Shown: positions 9,116 through 17,902 of the stretch, piece after piece
How the letters are laid out: each line of letters opens with the position of its first letter
Numbering within the stretch: position 1 is the first letter of the stretch
The notes under the pieces: model-generated
Told to the model about the DNA's origin: nothing
Database searches by the model: none
Seen by the model: the letters and a program-made list of their open reading frames with translations, nothing else
From: JBBQZO01 sp038207625
Lineage (GTDB): Bacteria; Pseudomonadota; Gammaproteobacteria; Burkholderiales; Burkholderiaceae_D
Direction: 5' to 3'
Assembly: GCA_038207625.1 (NCBI GenBank)
Contig: JBBQZO010000014.1
Span: 61,355 to 125,354, forward strand
DNA length: 64,000 bases
Translations under genes and position numbers: made by a program

Positions 9116-9418
9116 GTGCGCGCGGCCAGCTATCGCAAGTTGGCGATGGCTGCTCCGGCATGAAAGGCGCCGGCGCATCCACTGTTTCCGGCCATTGCTG
9201 AGCGCCCCAGCACAAGCGGGGCGGGGCCTCATCGTCGCGCACGCCCTGTGCGTGCAACATGGGTGTCCCGGGTTTTTTCGGTTTTTGGGCAACTGATTTC
9301 CTGGAAACCTGGACTTGTCCCCGGCTTTTTGTGGCAGCGAGGGCGGCGCCGTGGTGTCATTGTTTGACCGACATCCCGGGCCGCGTTAAAATAACGGGTT
9401 ATTTGAATTTGGGTTACT
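9116..9418. other. 303-base intergenic region before tpiA
   Basis: No gene is supported here. Its right end holds the tpiA promoter (9364-9392). The middle contains T-rich patches (around 9271-9290) and GC-rich imperfect inverted repeats such as GCCCC/GGGGC near 9203-9225, which may end transcription from the quinone oxidoreductase gene. No clean terminator can be assigned. Confidence 0.5.
9364..9392 (+). promoter_or_regulatory. sigma70-type promoter of tpiA
   Basis: TTGACC (9364-9369) and TAAAAT (9387-9392) are separated by exactly 17 bases, close to the sigma70 consensus. Transcription would begin near 9399, giving a leader of about 20 bases before the ATG at 9419. Confidence 0.75.
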
Positions 9419-10168
9419 ATGCGTCGCACTCTAATTGTAGGCAACTGGAAGATGAACGGCAGCCGCGCCGGCAATACCGCGCTGTTGTCGGGGATTGCCG
9501 CAGGGCTGACCGCGAACGGCGCTGACTGCGCCGTCTGCGTACCGGCGCCGCATCTGGCGCAGTGCGAGGCGGAGTTGGCCGGCAGTGCCGTGGCCTGGGG
9601 CGCGCAGGATGTATCGGCCCACGCGGCTGGTGCGTACACCGGTGAAGTGGCTGCGGCGATGTTGGCGGAGTTTGCTTGCCGCTACGTGATCGTCGGCCAC
9701 TCCGAGCGCCGCGCCTATCACCGCGAAAGTAACGAGATCGTTGCGCAAAAAACGCTCGCTGCACTGGCTGCGGGCGTCACGCCTATCGTCTGTGTGGGCG
9801 AGACGCTTGAGCAGCGCGAAGCAGGGCAGACCGATGCCGTCGTCGGTGCCCAGCTGGGCGCCGTGCTCGATGTGCTGGAATCGGCCGACGTGGCCAAGCT
9901 GGTGGTGGCCTACGAGCCCGTCTGGGCGATCGGCACCGGCAAGACCGCCACGCCGGAAATGGCGCAGCAAGTGCACGCGCAATTGCGCGCGCAGCTGGCG
10001 CAAAAGAATGCAGCAGCTGCTGGCGGCGTACAGATTTTGTACGGCGGCAGCATGAAACCCGATAACGCCAAACAATTGCTGGCCCAGCCAGACATCGATG
10101 GCGGCCTGATCGGCGGGGCATCGTTGAAGGCGCCAGATTTTCTGGCAATTATCCACGCCGCCGATTGA
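9419..10168 (+). CDS. tpiA: triosephosphate isomerase
   Basis: The 249-residue enzyme interconverts dihydroxyacetone phosphate and glyceraldehyde 3-phosphate in glycolysis and gluconeogenesis. All catalytic residues are visible: N9 and K11 in GNWKMNG, H94 in IVGHSERR, and E166 in AYEPVWAIGTGK, where the following residues form the flexible loop 6. The phosphate-binding LYGGSMKPDN and GGASL segments are near the C-terminus. Length and motifs are normal. It has its own promoter just upstream and is followed at 29 bases by secG, probably in one transcript. Confidence 0.98.
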   Translation: MRRTLIVGNWKMNGSRAGNTALLSGIAAGLTANGADCAVCVPAPHLAQCEAELAGSAVAWGAQDVSAHAAGAYTGEVAAAMLAEFACRYVIVGHSERRAYHRESNEIVAQKTLAALAAGVTPIVCVGETLEQREAGQTDAVVGAQLGAVLDVLESADVAKLVVAYEPVWAIGTGKTATPEMAQQVHAQLRAQLAQKNAAAAGGVQILYGGSMKPDNAKQLLAQPDIDGGLIGGASLKAPDFLAIIHAAD

Positions 10169-10197
10169 ATTTCTTTAAACTTGGAATGGAATAAGTA

Positions 10198-10590
10198 ATG
10201 AACTCTTTGTTCAATCTGATTGTTGTCGTACAGGTCTTGTCCGCTCTCGCGATTGTGGGTCTGGTGCTGGTGCAACACGGTAAGGGTGCCGATATGGGTG
10301 CCGCCTTCGGTTCCGGCGCGTCCGGCAGCCTGTTCGGTGCGACCGGCTCGTCGAACTTCATGTCGAAGTCGACCGGCGTATGCGCCATCATCTTCTTCTC
10401 GACGACGCTGGCGTTGTCGTATATCGGCACACATCGCGTCAGCGCCACTGGCGGCGGCGTGATGGAGCGTGTTACGATGCCGGCCAAGGCGCCAGTGACC
10501 GGCGGTGCAACGCCGGCCGCAGCGAGTGCTTCGGCAGCGGCAGCAGCAGCGCCGGTTGCCAGCACACAAGCCGGTCAGATTCCGAAGTAA
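10198..10590 (+). CDS. secG: preprotein translocase subunit SecG
   Basis: This 130-residue inner-membrane protein is the small SecG subunit of the SecYEG channel. It shows two transmembrane helices (NLIVVVQVLSALAIVGLVLV and VCAIIFFSTTLALSYIG) joined by the conserved loop VQHGKGADMGAAFGSGAS..LFG. The C-terminal tail is alanine/proline-rich and variable. It follows tpiA closely, as in many proteobacteria, and precedes the tRNA-Leu gene. Confidence 0.97.
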   Translation: MNSLFNLIVVVQVLSALAIVGLVLVQHGKGADMGAAFGSGASGSLFGATGSSNFMSKSTGVCAIIFFSTTLALSYIGTHRVSATGGGVMERVTMPAKAPVTGGATPAAASASAAAAAAPVASTQAGQIPK

Positions 10591-10687
10591 GTTGCACATA
10601 GTTTTAGCAGGTTTGATCCAGAAGTTAATTCAGGTCAAAAAGATTTAAAGATTTATTGTTTTTCCCTTGTTTTGGCGCAATTGTGCA

Positions 10688-10717
10688 TTGAAAATAAGTG
10701 CCAAAGCAGGTTAAAAT
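10688..10717 (+). promoter_or_regulatory. promoter of the tRNA-Leu gene
   Basis: TTGAAA (10688-10693) and TAAAAT (10712-10717) are 18 bases apart. The expected start, near 10724, lies a few bases before the mature tRNA 5' end at 10730, as expected for an independently transcribed tRNA. The surrounding 10591-10720 stretch is notably AT-richer than its neighbours. Confidence 0.7.
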
Positions 10718-10729
10718 AGCTGTCTCAAC

Positions 10730-10815
10730 GCCGACGTGGTGAAATTGGTAGACACGCTATCTTGAGGGGGTAGTGGCGTAAAGCTGTGCGAGTTCGAGTC
10801 TCGCCGTCGGCACCA
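10730..10815 (+). tRNA. tRNA-Leu (anticodon GAG)
   Basis: The 86-base gene includes an encoded CCA. The acceptor strands GCCGACG (10730-10736) and CGTCGGC (10805-10811) pair fully, with discriminator A at 10812 and CCA at 10813-10815. The anticodon stem CTATC/GGTAG encloses loop TTGAGGG, giving anticodon GAG at 10764-10766, which reads CUC/CUU leucine codons. A long variable arm follows (class II tRNA), and the T-arm carries GTTCGAGTC. The position between secG and nuoA is conserved in this bacterial group. Confidence 0.97.
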
Positions 10816-10822
10816 AAATTAG

Positions 10823-10877
10823 AAAGCCAGCAAGGGTGCTCGGGCCTCGGCCCAATGTCCTAAGCTGGCTTTTTTTA
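10823..10877 (+). terminator. intrinsic terminator after tRNA-Leu
   Basis: AAAGCCAGC (10823-10831) pairs with GCTGGCTTT (10864-10872) and is followed by further T residues. The 32-base loop holds an inner hairpin (GGGCC-TC-GGCCC). It starts 8 bases after the CCA end, so it should terminate the tRNA transcript before nuoA. Confidence 0.8.
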
Positions 10878-10892
10878 CGAGGATCAGTCGTT

Positions 10893-10924
10893 CGATCCTG
10901 GTGGTAAGCAAAAGACCAGGATCG
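10893..10924. repeat. 10-bp inverted repeat in the nuo upstream region
   Basis: CGATCCTGGT (10893-10902) and ACCAGGATCG (10915-10924) are perfect inverted copies with a 12-base spacer. No T-run follows. It lies between the tRNA terminator and the nuoA start (10998), so it may be an operator or a leader-RNA hairpin of the nuo operon. I could not identify a convincing nuo promoter by eye. Confidence 0.5.
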
Positions 10925-10997
10925 TGCGGAAAGTGCGCTGCAAGCAGTATTGGGCAGTGTGTCATTTAACCGATCGTTCAACTTAAGCTCATCAATC

Positions 10998-11357
10998 GTG
11001 AACCTCGAAAATTATTTCCCCGTCCTGCTGTTCATCCTCGTCGGTCTCGGCGTAGGTATCGTGCCCCAAGTGCTGGGCTACATTCTGTCCCCGAACAATC
11101 CCGACGCTGCCAAGCTCTCTCCGTACGAGTGCGGCTTTGAAGCGTTTGAAGATGCGCGCATGAAGTTCGATGTGCGCTACTACCTGGTGGCGATCTTGTT
11201 CATTTTGTTCGATCTGGAAACGGCGTTCTTCTTCCCGTGGGGCGTCGCAATGCGCGACCTGGGTTGGTCCGGTTTCCTGACGATGATGGCGTTCATCGCC
11301 GAATTCGTGGTCGGGTTTTGGTATATCTGGAAGAAAGGTGCCCTTGATTGGGAATAA
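10998..11357 (+). CDS. nuoA: NADH-quinone oxidoreductase subunit A
   Basis: The 119-residue complex I membrane subunit starts at the GTG at 10998, because homologues begin with MNLENYFPVLLF; the open frame reaches back to 10950. Three transmembrane helices are visible, along with the conserved PYECGFE segment in the first loop. This is the first gene of a complete 14-gene nuo operon that runs to 25745. The stop codon is 3 bases before nuoB. Confidence 0.96.
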   Translation: MNLENYFPVLLFILVGLGVGIVPQVLGYILSPNNPDAAKLSPYECGFEAFEDARMKFDVRYYLVAILFILFDLETAFFFPWGVAMRDLGWSGFLTMMAFIAEFVVGFWYIWKKGALDWE

Positions 11358-11360
11358 GCC

Positions 11361-11837
11361 ATGTCAATTGAAGGCGTATTAAACGAAGGTTTCATCACCA
11401 CCACAGCCGACAAGCTGATCAACTGGGCGCGTACCGGGTCGATGTACCCGATGTCCTTTGGTCTGGCCTGCTGCGCGGTCGAGATGATGCACGCGGGCGC
11501 GGCCCGTTACGATCTGGAGCGTTTCGGCTTCATGTTCCGTCCATCGCCACGTCAGTCCGACGTGATGATCGTGGCCGGCACGCTGTGCAACAAGATGGCG
11601 CCGGCGCTGCGCAAGGTCTACGACCAGATGCCGGAACCGCGTTGGGTGATCTCGATGGGTTCCTGCGCCAACGGCGGCGGCTACTATCACTACTCGTATT
11701 CGGTGGTGCGCGGTTGCGACCGCATTGTGCCGGTTGACGTGTATGTGCCGGGCTGCCCTCCAACGGCCGAAGCGCTGTTGTACGGCATTCTGCAATTGCA
11801 TAACAAGATCAAGCGCACCAACACGATCGCACGCTAA
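11361..11837 (+). CDS. nuoB: NADH-quinone oxidoreductase subunit B
   Basis: This 158-residue peripheral-arm subunit holds iron-sulfur cluster N2, the last electron carrier before quinone. The cluster ligands are visible: the tandem cysteines in GLACCAVEMM, the cysteine of GSCANGGG, and the cysteine of VPGCPPTAEAL. Length and order are normal. It follows nuoA directly and precedes nuoC by 16 bases. Confidence 0.98.
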   Translation: MSIEGVLNEGFITTTADKLINWARTGSMYPMSFGLACCAVEMMHAGAARYDLERFGFMFRPSPRQSDVMIVAGTLCNKMAPALRKVYDQMPEPRWVISMGSCANGGGYYHYSYSVVRGCDRIVPVDVYVPGCPPTAEALLYGILQLHNKIKRTNTIAR

Positions 11838-11853
11838 CAGGCAGCTTTAAACT

Positions 11854-12447
11854 ATGACGACTCAAATCGAAGTCCTGGAAGCCGCCCTCAAGAATGCATT
11901 GGGCGAGCGTGCAGGCATTACCACCGCGCTGGGCGAAGTGACCGTCCTGCTCAAGGCGGACGACTATCTGGCGGCGATGACGACATTGCGCGACGATCCG
12001 GCGCTGCATTTCGAGCAGCTGATCGACCTGTGCGGCGTCGACTATTCAACCTATGGCGAAGGCACATGGGACGGCTTGCGTTTCGCCGTCGTCTCGCATC
12101 TGCTGTCGGTCAAGCACAACTGGCGCGTGCGCGTGCGCGTGTTTGCACCCGACGACGAGATGCCGCTGGTGGCCTCGGTGCTGTCGGTGTGGCGCGCCGC
12201 CAACTGGTACGAGCGCGAAGCGTTCGACCTGTACGGTATTTTGTTCGACGGCCACAACGACTTGCGTCGTCTGCTGACCGACTACGGTTTCATCGGCCAC
12301 CCGTTCCGCAAAGACTTCCCGGTGTCGGGCTATGTCGAAATGCGCTACGACCCAGAGCAAAAACGCGTGATCTACCAGCCTGTCACGATCGAGCCGCGCG
12401 AAGTCGTGCCGCGCGTGATCCGCGAAGAACACTACGGGATGAAATAA
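11854..12447 (+). CDS. nuoC: NADH-quinone oxidoreductase subunit C
   Basis: The 197-residue protein is the 30-kDa-type subunit of the complex I connecting module. The family signature is visible as EREAFDLYGILFDGH followed by LRRLLTDYGFIGHPFRKDFP. NuoC is separate here, unlike the NuoCD fusion of Escherichia coli. Its TAA overlaps the nuoD ATG by one base, suggesting coupled translation. Confidence 0.97.
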   Translation: MTTQIEVLEAALKNALGERAGITTALGEVTVLLKADDYLAAMTTLRDDPALHFEQLIDLCGVDYSTYGEGTWDGLRFAVVSHLLSVKHNWRVRVRVFAPDDEMPLVASVLSVWRAANWYEREAFDLYGILFDGHNDLRRLLTDYGFIGHPFRKDFPVSGYVEMRYDPEQKRVIYQPVTIEPREVVPRVIREEHYGMK

Positions 12448-13700
12448 TGGCTGACATTAAGAATTACACCCTCAACTTCGGTCCCCAGCATCCGGCCGCC
12501 CACGGCGTGTTGCGCCTGGTGCTGGAATTGGACGGCGAAGTGATCCAGCGCGCCGACCCGCATATCGGCCTGCTGCACCGCGCCACCGAAAAGCTGGCCG
12601 AGCAAAAGACCTATCTGCAATCGGTGCCGTACATGGACCGTCTCGACTACGTGTCGATGATGTGCAACGAGCACGCGTATGTGATGGCGATCGAAAAGCT
12701 GTTGCAGATCGACGTGCCGGTGCGCGCGCAGTACATCCGCGTGATGTTCGACGAGATCACCCGCTTGCTGAACCACTTGCTGTGGCTGGGCGCGCATGCG
12801 CTTGACGTGGGCGCGATGGGTCCTTTCCTGTACGCTTTCCGCGACCGCGAAGACCTGATGGATTGCTACGAAGCGGTGTCGGGCGCGCGCATGCACGCGG
12901 CCTACTACCGTCCGGGCGGCGTGTACCGCGACCTGCCGGACGCGATGCCGAAACACAAAGCGTCGATCATCCGCAACGCCAAAGCCATCGACGAGCTGAA
13001 CGTGAACCGTCAAGGTTCGATGCTCGACTTCCTGGACGACTTCTGCAAGCGTTTCCCGACCTACGTCGACGAATACGAAACCCTGCTGACCGACAACCGT
13101 ATCTGGAAACAGCGTACCGTCGGCATCGGCGTGGTCTCGCCGGAAGCGGCGCTGGCGATGGGCTTCACCGGCGCGATGCTGCGCGGTTCGGGCGTCGAGT
13201 GGGATCTGCGCAAGAAGCAGCCGTACGAAGTGTATGACCTGCTCGACTTCGACATTCCTGTGGGCACCAACGGCGACTCGTATGACCGCTATCTGGTGCG
13301 TATCGAGGAAATGCGTCAGTCGAACCGCATCATGAAGCAGTGCATCACGTGGTTGCGCGCCAACCCGGGTCCTGTCATGACCAGCAACCGCAAGGTTGCG
13401 CCTCCGGGCCGGGTCGACATGAAGACCAATATGGAGTCCTTGATTCACCACTTCAAGCTGTTCACCGAAGGCTTCCACGTCCCACCGGGCGAGGCGTACA
13501 GCGCGGTCGAGCATCCGAAGGGCGAGTTTGGTATCTACCTCGTGTCGGACGGCGCCAACAAGCCATATCGGATGAAGATTCGCGCACCGGGCTATGCCCA
13601 CTTGCAAGGTCTGGACGAAATGGCGCGCGGCCACATGATCGCGGACGCGGTCACCATCATCGGCACGCAGGATATCGTTTTCGGCGAGATTGACAGGTAA
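12447..13700 (+). CDS. nuoD: NADH-quinone oxidoreductase subunit D
   Basis: The 417-residue 49-kDa-type subunit forms the quinone pocket together with NuoB. Visible features are FGPQHPAAHGVLR at the N-terminus (with the quinone-site histidine), GLLHRATEKLAE, and the C-terminal ADAVTIIGTQDIVFGEIDR ending. The start at 12447 gives the expected MADIKNYTLNFGPQHP; the longer open frame back to 12030 is only a shadow over nuoC. Confidence 0.98.
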   Translation: MADIKNYTLNFGPQHPAAHGVLRLVLELDGEVIQRADPHIGLLHRATEKLAEQKTYLQSVPYMDRLDYVSMMCNEHAYVMAIEKLLQIDVPVRAQYIRVMFDEITRLLNHLLWLGAHALDVGAMGPFLYAFRDREDLMDCYEAVSGARMHAAYYRPGGVYRDLPDAMPKHKASIIRNAKAIDELNVNRQGSMLDFLDDFCKRFPTYVDEYETLLTDNRIWKQRTVGIGVVSPEAALAMGFTGAMLRGSGVEWDLRKKQPYEVYDLLDFDIPVGTNGDSYDRYLVRIEEMRQSNRIMKQCITWLRANPGPVMTSNRKVAPPGRVDMKTNMESLIHHFKLFTEGFHVPPGEAYSAVEHPKGEFGIYLVSDGANKPYRMKIRAPGYAHLQGLDEMARGHMIADAVTIIGTQDIVFGEIDR

Positions 13701-13763
13701 GTCGGTTGCAACGCATTTTGGCGGAAGGGTAGTTGCCCTGGCCGCCTTACTTGAGGCAAAAAC

Positions 13764-14243
13764 ATGTTGTTATCAGAGCAGTCATACAAAAAAATCGACC
13801 GCGAAGTCGCTAAATTCCCGCCCGATCACAAAGAATCGGCCGTGATGGCGGCGCTCGCGATTGCGCAGACCGAAAAGGGCTGGCTCCCGCCGGAACTGAT
13901 GCAGGAGATCGCCGACTACCTCGGCATGCCCGCCATCGCCGTGCAGGAAGTGGCCACTTTCTACAATATGTACAACACCAAGCCGGTCGGCAAGCACAAG
14001 ATCTCCGTGTGCACCAACCTGCCGTGCGCACTGACCAATGGCGTACGCGCGGCCGAGCACCTCAAGCACAAGCTGGGTATCGGTTTTCGCGAAACGACGG
14101 CCGACGGCCTGTTCACGCTCGTTGAAGGCGAGTGCATGGGCGCCTGCGGCGATTCGCCCGTGATGCTGGTCAATAACACCCGCATGTGCAGCTTCATGTC
14201 GAACGAGAAGATCGACGCGCTGCTTGAGGAACTGAAGAAATGA
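13764..14243 (+). CDS. nuoE: NADH-quinone oxidoreductase subunit E
   Basis: This 159-residue subunit of the NADH-dehydrogenase module binds the [2Fe-2S] cluster N1a. Ligand cysteines are seen in SVCTNLPCALTNG and in GECMGACGDSPVM. It overlaps nuoF by four bases (ATGA). A 63-base gap separates it from nuoD. Confidence 0.97.
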   Translation: MLLSEQSYKKIDREVAKFPPDHKESAVMAALAIAQTEKGWLPPELMQEIADYLGMPAIAVQEVATFYNMYNTKPVGKHKISVCTNLPCALTNGVRAAEHLKHKLGIGFRETTADGLFTLVEGECMGACGDSPVMLVNNTRMCSFMSNEKIDALLEELKK

Positions 14244-15535
14244 CATCAATCCACAATCGCCACATCAAGCCGCTCATCCTGGCCGGCCTCGATGGCAAGA
14301 ACTGGCATCTGCAGGACTACGTGAACCGCGGCGGCTACACCGCGCTGCGCCGTATCCTGGAAGAGAAGATCACGCCGGAACAAGTCATCGCCGAACTGAA
14401 AGCATCGTCCTTGCGCGGGCGCGGCGGCGCCGGTTTTCCGACCGGCCTGAAGTGGAGCTTCATGCCACGCCAGTTCCCGGGCCAAAAATACCTCGTCTGC
14501 AACACCGACGAAGGCGAGCCGGGCACATTTAAAGACCGCGACATCATTCGCTACAACCCGCATGCGCTGATCGAAGGCATGGCCATCGGCGCGTACGCGA
14601 TGGGCATCACGGTCGGCTACAACTACATCCACGGTGAAATCTGGGCCGACTACGAGCGTTTCGAAGAAGCGTTGGATGAGGCGCGCGCCGCCAATATGTT
14701 GGGCGACAAGATCATGGGCAGCGAATTCACGTTCCAGTTGCACGCGTTCCACGGTTACGGCGCTTACATCTGCGGCGAAGAAACGGCGCTGCTCGAATCG
14801 CTGGAGGGCAAAAAAGGCCAGCCACGCTTCAAGCCACCTTTCCCGGCCTCGTTCGGCATGTACGGTAAACCGACCACGATCAACAACACCGAGACGTTTG
14901 CCGCTGTGCCGTTCGTGATGAACATGGGCGGTCCGGCCTACGCGGCGTTGGGCAAGCCAAACAACGGCGGCACCAAGATCTTCTCGATGTCGGGCGACGT
15001 GGCACTGCCGGGCAATTACGAGGTGCCAATGGGCACCCCGTTCGCCGATCTGCTGGCTTTGGCCGGCGGCATGAAGGATGGCCGCAAGATCAAGGCCGTC
15101 ATTCCCGGCGGCTCGTCGATGCCAGTGTTGACCGGCGAAGTGATGATGAACACCGACATGGACTACGACTCGATCGCCAAAGCGGGCTCGATGTTGGGTT
15201 CCGGCGCCGTGATCGTCATGGACGAGACGCGTTGCATGGTCAAGTCGCTGCTGCGCCTGTCGTACTTCTACTTTGAAGAGTCGTGCGGTCAATGCACCCC
15301 ATGCCGCGAAGGCACGGGCTGGTTGTACCGCATGGTCCACCGCATCGAGAACGGCCAAGGCCGCGCCGACGATCTGGACATGTTGAACACCATCGCCGAC
15401 GGCATCCAGGGGCGCACTATTTGCGCACTGGGCGACGCGGCAGCCATGCCAGTACGCGCTTTCGTGAAGAATTTCCGCGACGAGTTTGAATATCACATCG
15501 AGCACAAGCATTGCTTAGTGCCCGCTTACATCTAA
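14240..15535 (+). CDS. nuoF: NADH-quinone oxidoreductase subunit F
   Basis: The 431-residue NADH- and FMN-binding subunit is where electrons enter complex I. The nucleotide and FMN sites appear as GRGGAGFPTGLKW and CNTDEGEPGTFKDR, the NADH site as GAYICGEETALLESLEG, and the N3 [4Fe-4S] ligands as ESCGQCTPCREG with a later cysteine in TICALGDA. Size and motifs are normal. Confidence 0.98.
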   Translation: MTSIHNRHIKPLILAGLDGKNWHLQDYVNRGGYTALRRILEEKITPEQVIAELKASSLRGRGGAGFPTGLKWSFMPRQFPGQKYLVCNTDEGEPGTFKDRDIIRYNPHALIEGMAIGAYAMGITVGYNYIHGEIWADYERFEEALDEARAANMLGDKIMGSEFTFQLHAFHGYGAYICGEETALLESLEGKKGQPRFKPPFPASFGMYGKPTTINNTETFAAVPFVMNMGGPAYAALGKPNNGGTKIFSMSGDVALPGNYEVPMGTPFADLLALAGGMKDGRKIKAVIPGGSSMPVLTGEVMMNTDMDYDSIAKAGSMLGSGAVIVMDETRCMVKSLLRLSYFYFEESCGQCTPCREGTGWLYRMVHRIENGQGRADDLDMLNTIADGIQGRTICALGDAAAMPVRAFVKNFRDEFEYHIEHKHCLVPAYI

Positions 15536-15556
15536 GCCAGGTCAGGTAACGATCAA

Positions 15557-17902
15557 ATGGTTGAAATCGAAATAGACGGCAAAAAAGTTGAAGTCCCACC
15601 GGGCAGTATGGTGATGGACGCCGCCAACAAGTTGGGTACGTATATCCCTCACTTCTGCTATCACAAGAAATTGTCGATCGCTGCGAACTGCCGCATGTGT
15701 CTGGTGGAAGTGGAGAAGGCCCCCAAGCCTTTGCCAGCTTGCGCCACGCCTGTGTCGGCGGGCATGATCGTGCGTTCGAACAGCGACAAGGCTGTGCAGG
15801 CGCAGAAGTCGGTGATGGAGTTCCTGCTCATTAATCACCCGCTCGACTGCCCGATCTGCGATCAGGGCGGCGAATGCCAGTTGCAGGATTTGGCCGTGGG
15901 CTACGGCGCCGGCGAATCGCGCTACAAGGAAGAAAAACGCGTCGTCACGCCGAAGGACGCAGGTCCCTTGGTGTCGATGCAGGAAATGACGCGCTGCATC
16001 CAATGCACCCGCTGCGTACGTTTCGGCGCGGAAGTGGCCGGCGTGATGGAGCTGGGCATGGTCGGTCGCGGTGAGCATTCCGAGATCGTCACCTTCGTTG
16101 GCAAGACCATCGATTCCGAAATTTCGGGCAACATGATCGACCTGTGCCCGGTCGGCGCGCTGACCTCGAAACCGTTCCGTTACAGCGCCCGTTCGTGGGA
16201 ACTGTCGCGTCGCAAATCGGTCAGCCCGCATGACAGCCTGGGCACCAACCTGATCGTTCAGGTCAAAGGTGGTAAGGTCAAACGCGTGCTGCCGTTGGAA
16301 AACGACGCCATCAACGAATGCTGGATTTCGGATAAAGACCGTTTCTCGTACGAGGCGCTCGACAGCGCCGAGCGCCTGACCATGCCGATGATCAAGCAGG
16401 GCAATCAGTGGCAGGAAACGGACTGGAAAACGGCGCTGGAATATGTCGCGCACGGTCTGAAGAACGTCAAGCACGAACATGGTGCCGATGCGATCGAAGC
16501 GCTGGCAACGCCGCATTCGACCGTTGAAGAACTGTATCTGCTGCAAAAACTGGTGCGTGGCCTGGGCTCCGAAAACATCGACTTCCGCCTGCGCCAGACC
16601 GACTTTGCCGACAACGGCAGCGTCACGCCGTGGCTGGGCATGCCGGTTGCTGAACTGAGCAATCTGCGTCGCGCCTTCGTGATCGGCTCGTTCCTGCGCA
16701 AGGATCATCCGCTGGTGGCAACGCGCTTGCGCGGCGCCGTCAAGCATGGCGCCAAGCTGTCCGTGTTGCACGGCGCTGACGCCGACCTGTTGATCCCGGT
16801 TGCCAACAACATGATCGTGGCGCCAATGGACTGGCTCGCAGCCTTGTCCGAAGTGGTTGCCGCCGTCGCGCTGGCCAAAGGCATCGCGGCACCAGCCGGC
16901 TTTGAGAACATCAAGCCGTCCGACGCAGCGACCAAACTGGCCGCCAGCCTGATCACGCTTGACGCGGCCATGTCGCCGGGCGCGGTCTTGCTTGGCAACG
17001 CAGCGGCGCAGCATCCGCAAGCCTCCAGCATCGCCGCTGCCGCGCAGTGGATCGCAGCGAACACCGACGCCAAGTTCGGCTACCTGACCGAAGCTGCCAA
17101 CACCGTTGGTGGCTATCTGGTCAACGCCTTTGCTAAAAACGCCACGCCTGCTTTCTCGGTACCGAAAAAAGCCTACGTGTTGTTGAACGCCGAGCCGGAA
17201 CTTGACAGCGCCAACCCGCAAGTGGCGCGCGCCGCTTTGGATGGCGCCGACATGGTTGTCGCGCTGTCCGCGTTCAAGCATGGCTTCGACTACGCCGACG
17301 TGCTGCTGCCGATTTCGCCGTTCGCCGAAACCTCCGGCACCTTTGTCAGCTGCGAAGGCCGCGCACAAAGCTTCAACGGCACCGTCAAGCCACTGGGCGA
17401 AACGCGCCCGGCCTGGAAGGTGTTGCGCGTTGTCGGCAACCTGCTCGGTCTGGCCGGTTTCGACTACGACACCTCGGAAGCGATTCGCAACGAAGTATTC
17501 GGCGAAGGCGTGATGGATCTGTCGTCCCGCCTGAACAACGTCTCGAAAACCTTTGTTAAGGCCGCGTCGTTCGCAGCCGCAGGCGGCGCGCTCGAACGCG
17601 TCACCGACGTGCCGATCTACTTCGCCGACGCGCTGGTTCGCCGCGCCGAGTCGCTGCAGCGCACGGCCGACGCGGTGCTTCCTTCCGCGCACATCTCGTC
17701 CGCCACCGCGCAAGCGCTGGGCGTGGTCGAAGGCGGCAAAGTCAAAGTTTCGCAAGGCTCCGGCAGCGCGATTCTTGCCGCCGTCATCGACAGCCGCTTG
17801 CCGGCCAATGTCGTTCGCGTCGCCGCAGCGCACCCATCGACCGCCACCCTGGGCGCGATGTTCGGTGCCATCACAGTTGAAAAAGCAGGGGAGGGGATCT
17901 AA
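15557..17902 (+). CDS. nuoG: NADH-quinone oxidoreductase subunit G
   Basis: The 781-residue iron-sulfur subunit begins with a ferredoxin-like domain (cysteines in HFCYHKK, NCRMCLVE and PACATPV) for N1b. It continues with the N5 site (HPLDCPICDQGGECQLQD) and N4 site (CIQCTRCVRF and DLCPVGAL), then a molybdopterin-oxidoreductase-like domain. The CxxCxxxC ligand set of the extra N7 cluster of E. coli NuoG is absent from the expected place after residue 210, so N7 is predicted missing, as in most complex I lineages. The stop overlaps nuoH by one base. Confidence 0.97.
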   Translation: MVEIEIDGKKVEVPPGSMVMDAANKLGTYIPHFCYHKKLSIAANCRMCLVEVEKAPKPLPACATPVSAGMIVRSNSDKAVQAQKSVMEFLLINHPLDCPICDQGGECQLQDLAVGYGAGESRYKEEKRVVTPKDAGPLVSMQEMTRCIQCTRCVRFGAEVAGVMELGMVGRGEHSEIVTFVGKTIDSEISGNMIDLCPVGALTSKPFRYSARSWELSRRKSVSPHDSLGTNLIVQVKGGKVKRVLPLENDAINECWISDKDRFSYEALDSAERLTMPMIKQGNQWQETDWKTALEYVAHGLKNVKHEHGADAIEALATPHSTVEELYLLQKLVRGLGSENIDFRLRQTDFADNGSVTPWLGMPVAELSNLRRAFVIGSFLRKDHPLVATRLRGAVKHGAKLSVLHGADADLLIPVANNMIVAPMDWLAALSEVVAAVALAKGIAAPAGFENIKPSDAATKLAASLITLDAAMSPGAVLLGNAAAQHPQASSIAAAAQWIAANTDAKFGYLTEAANTVGGYLVNAFAKNATPAFSVPKKAYVLLNAEPELDSANPQVARAALDGADMVVALSAFKHGFDYADVLLPISPFAETSGTFVSCEGRAQSFNGTVKPLGETRPAWKVLRVVGNLLGLAGFDYDTSEAIRNEVFGEGVMDLSSRLNNVSKTFVKAASFAAAGGALERVTDVPIYFADALVRRAESLQRTADAVLPSAHISSATAQALGVVEGGKVKVSQGSGSAILAAVIDSRLPANVVRVAAAHPSTATLGAMFGAITVEKAGEGI

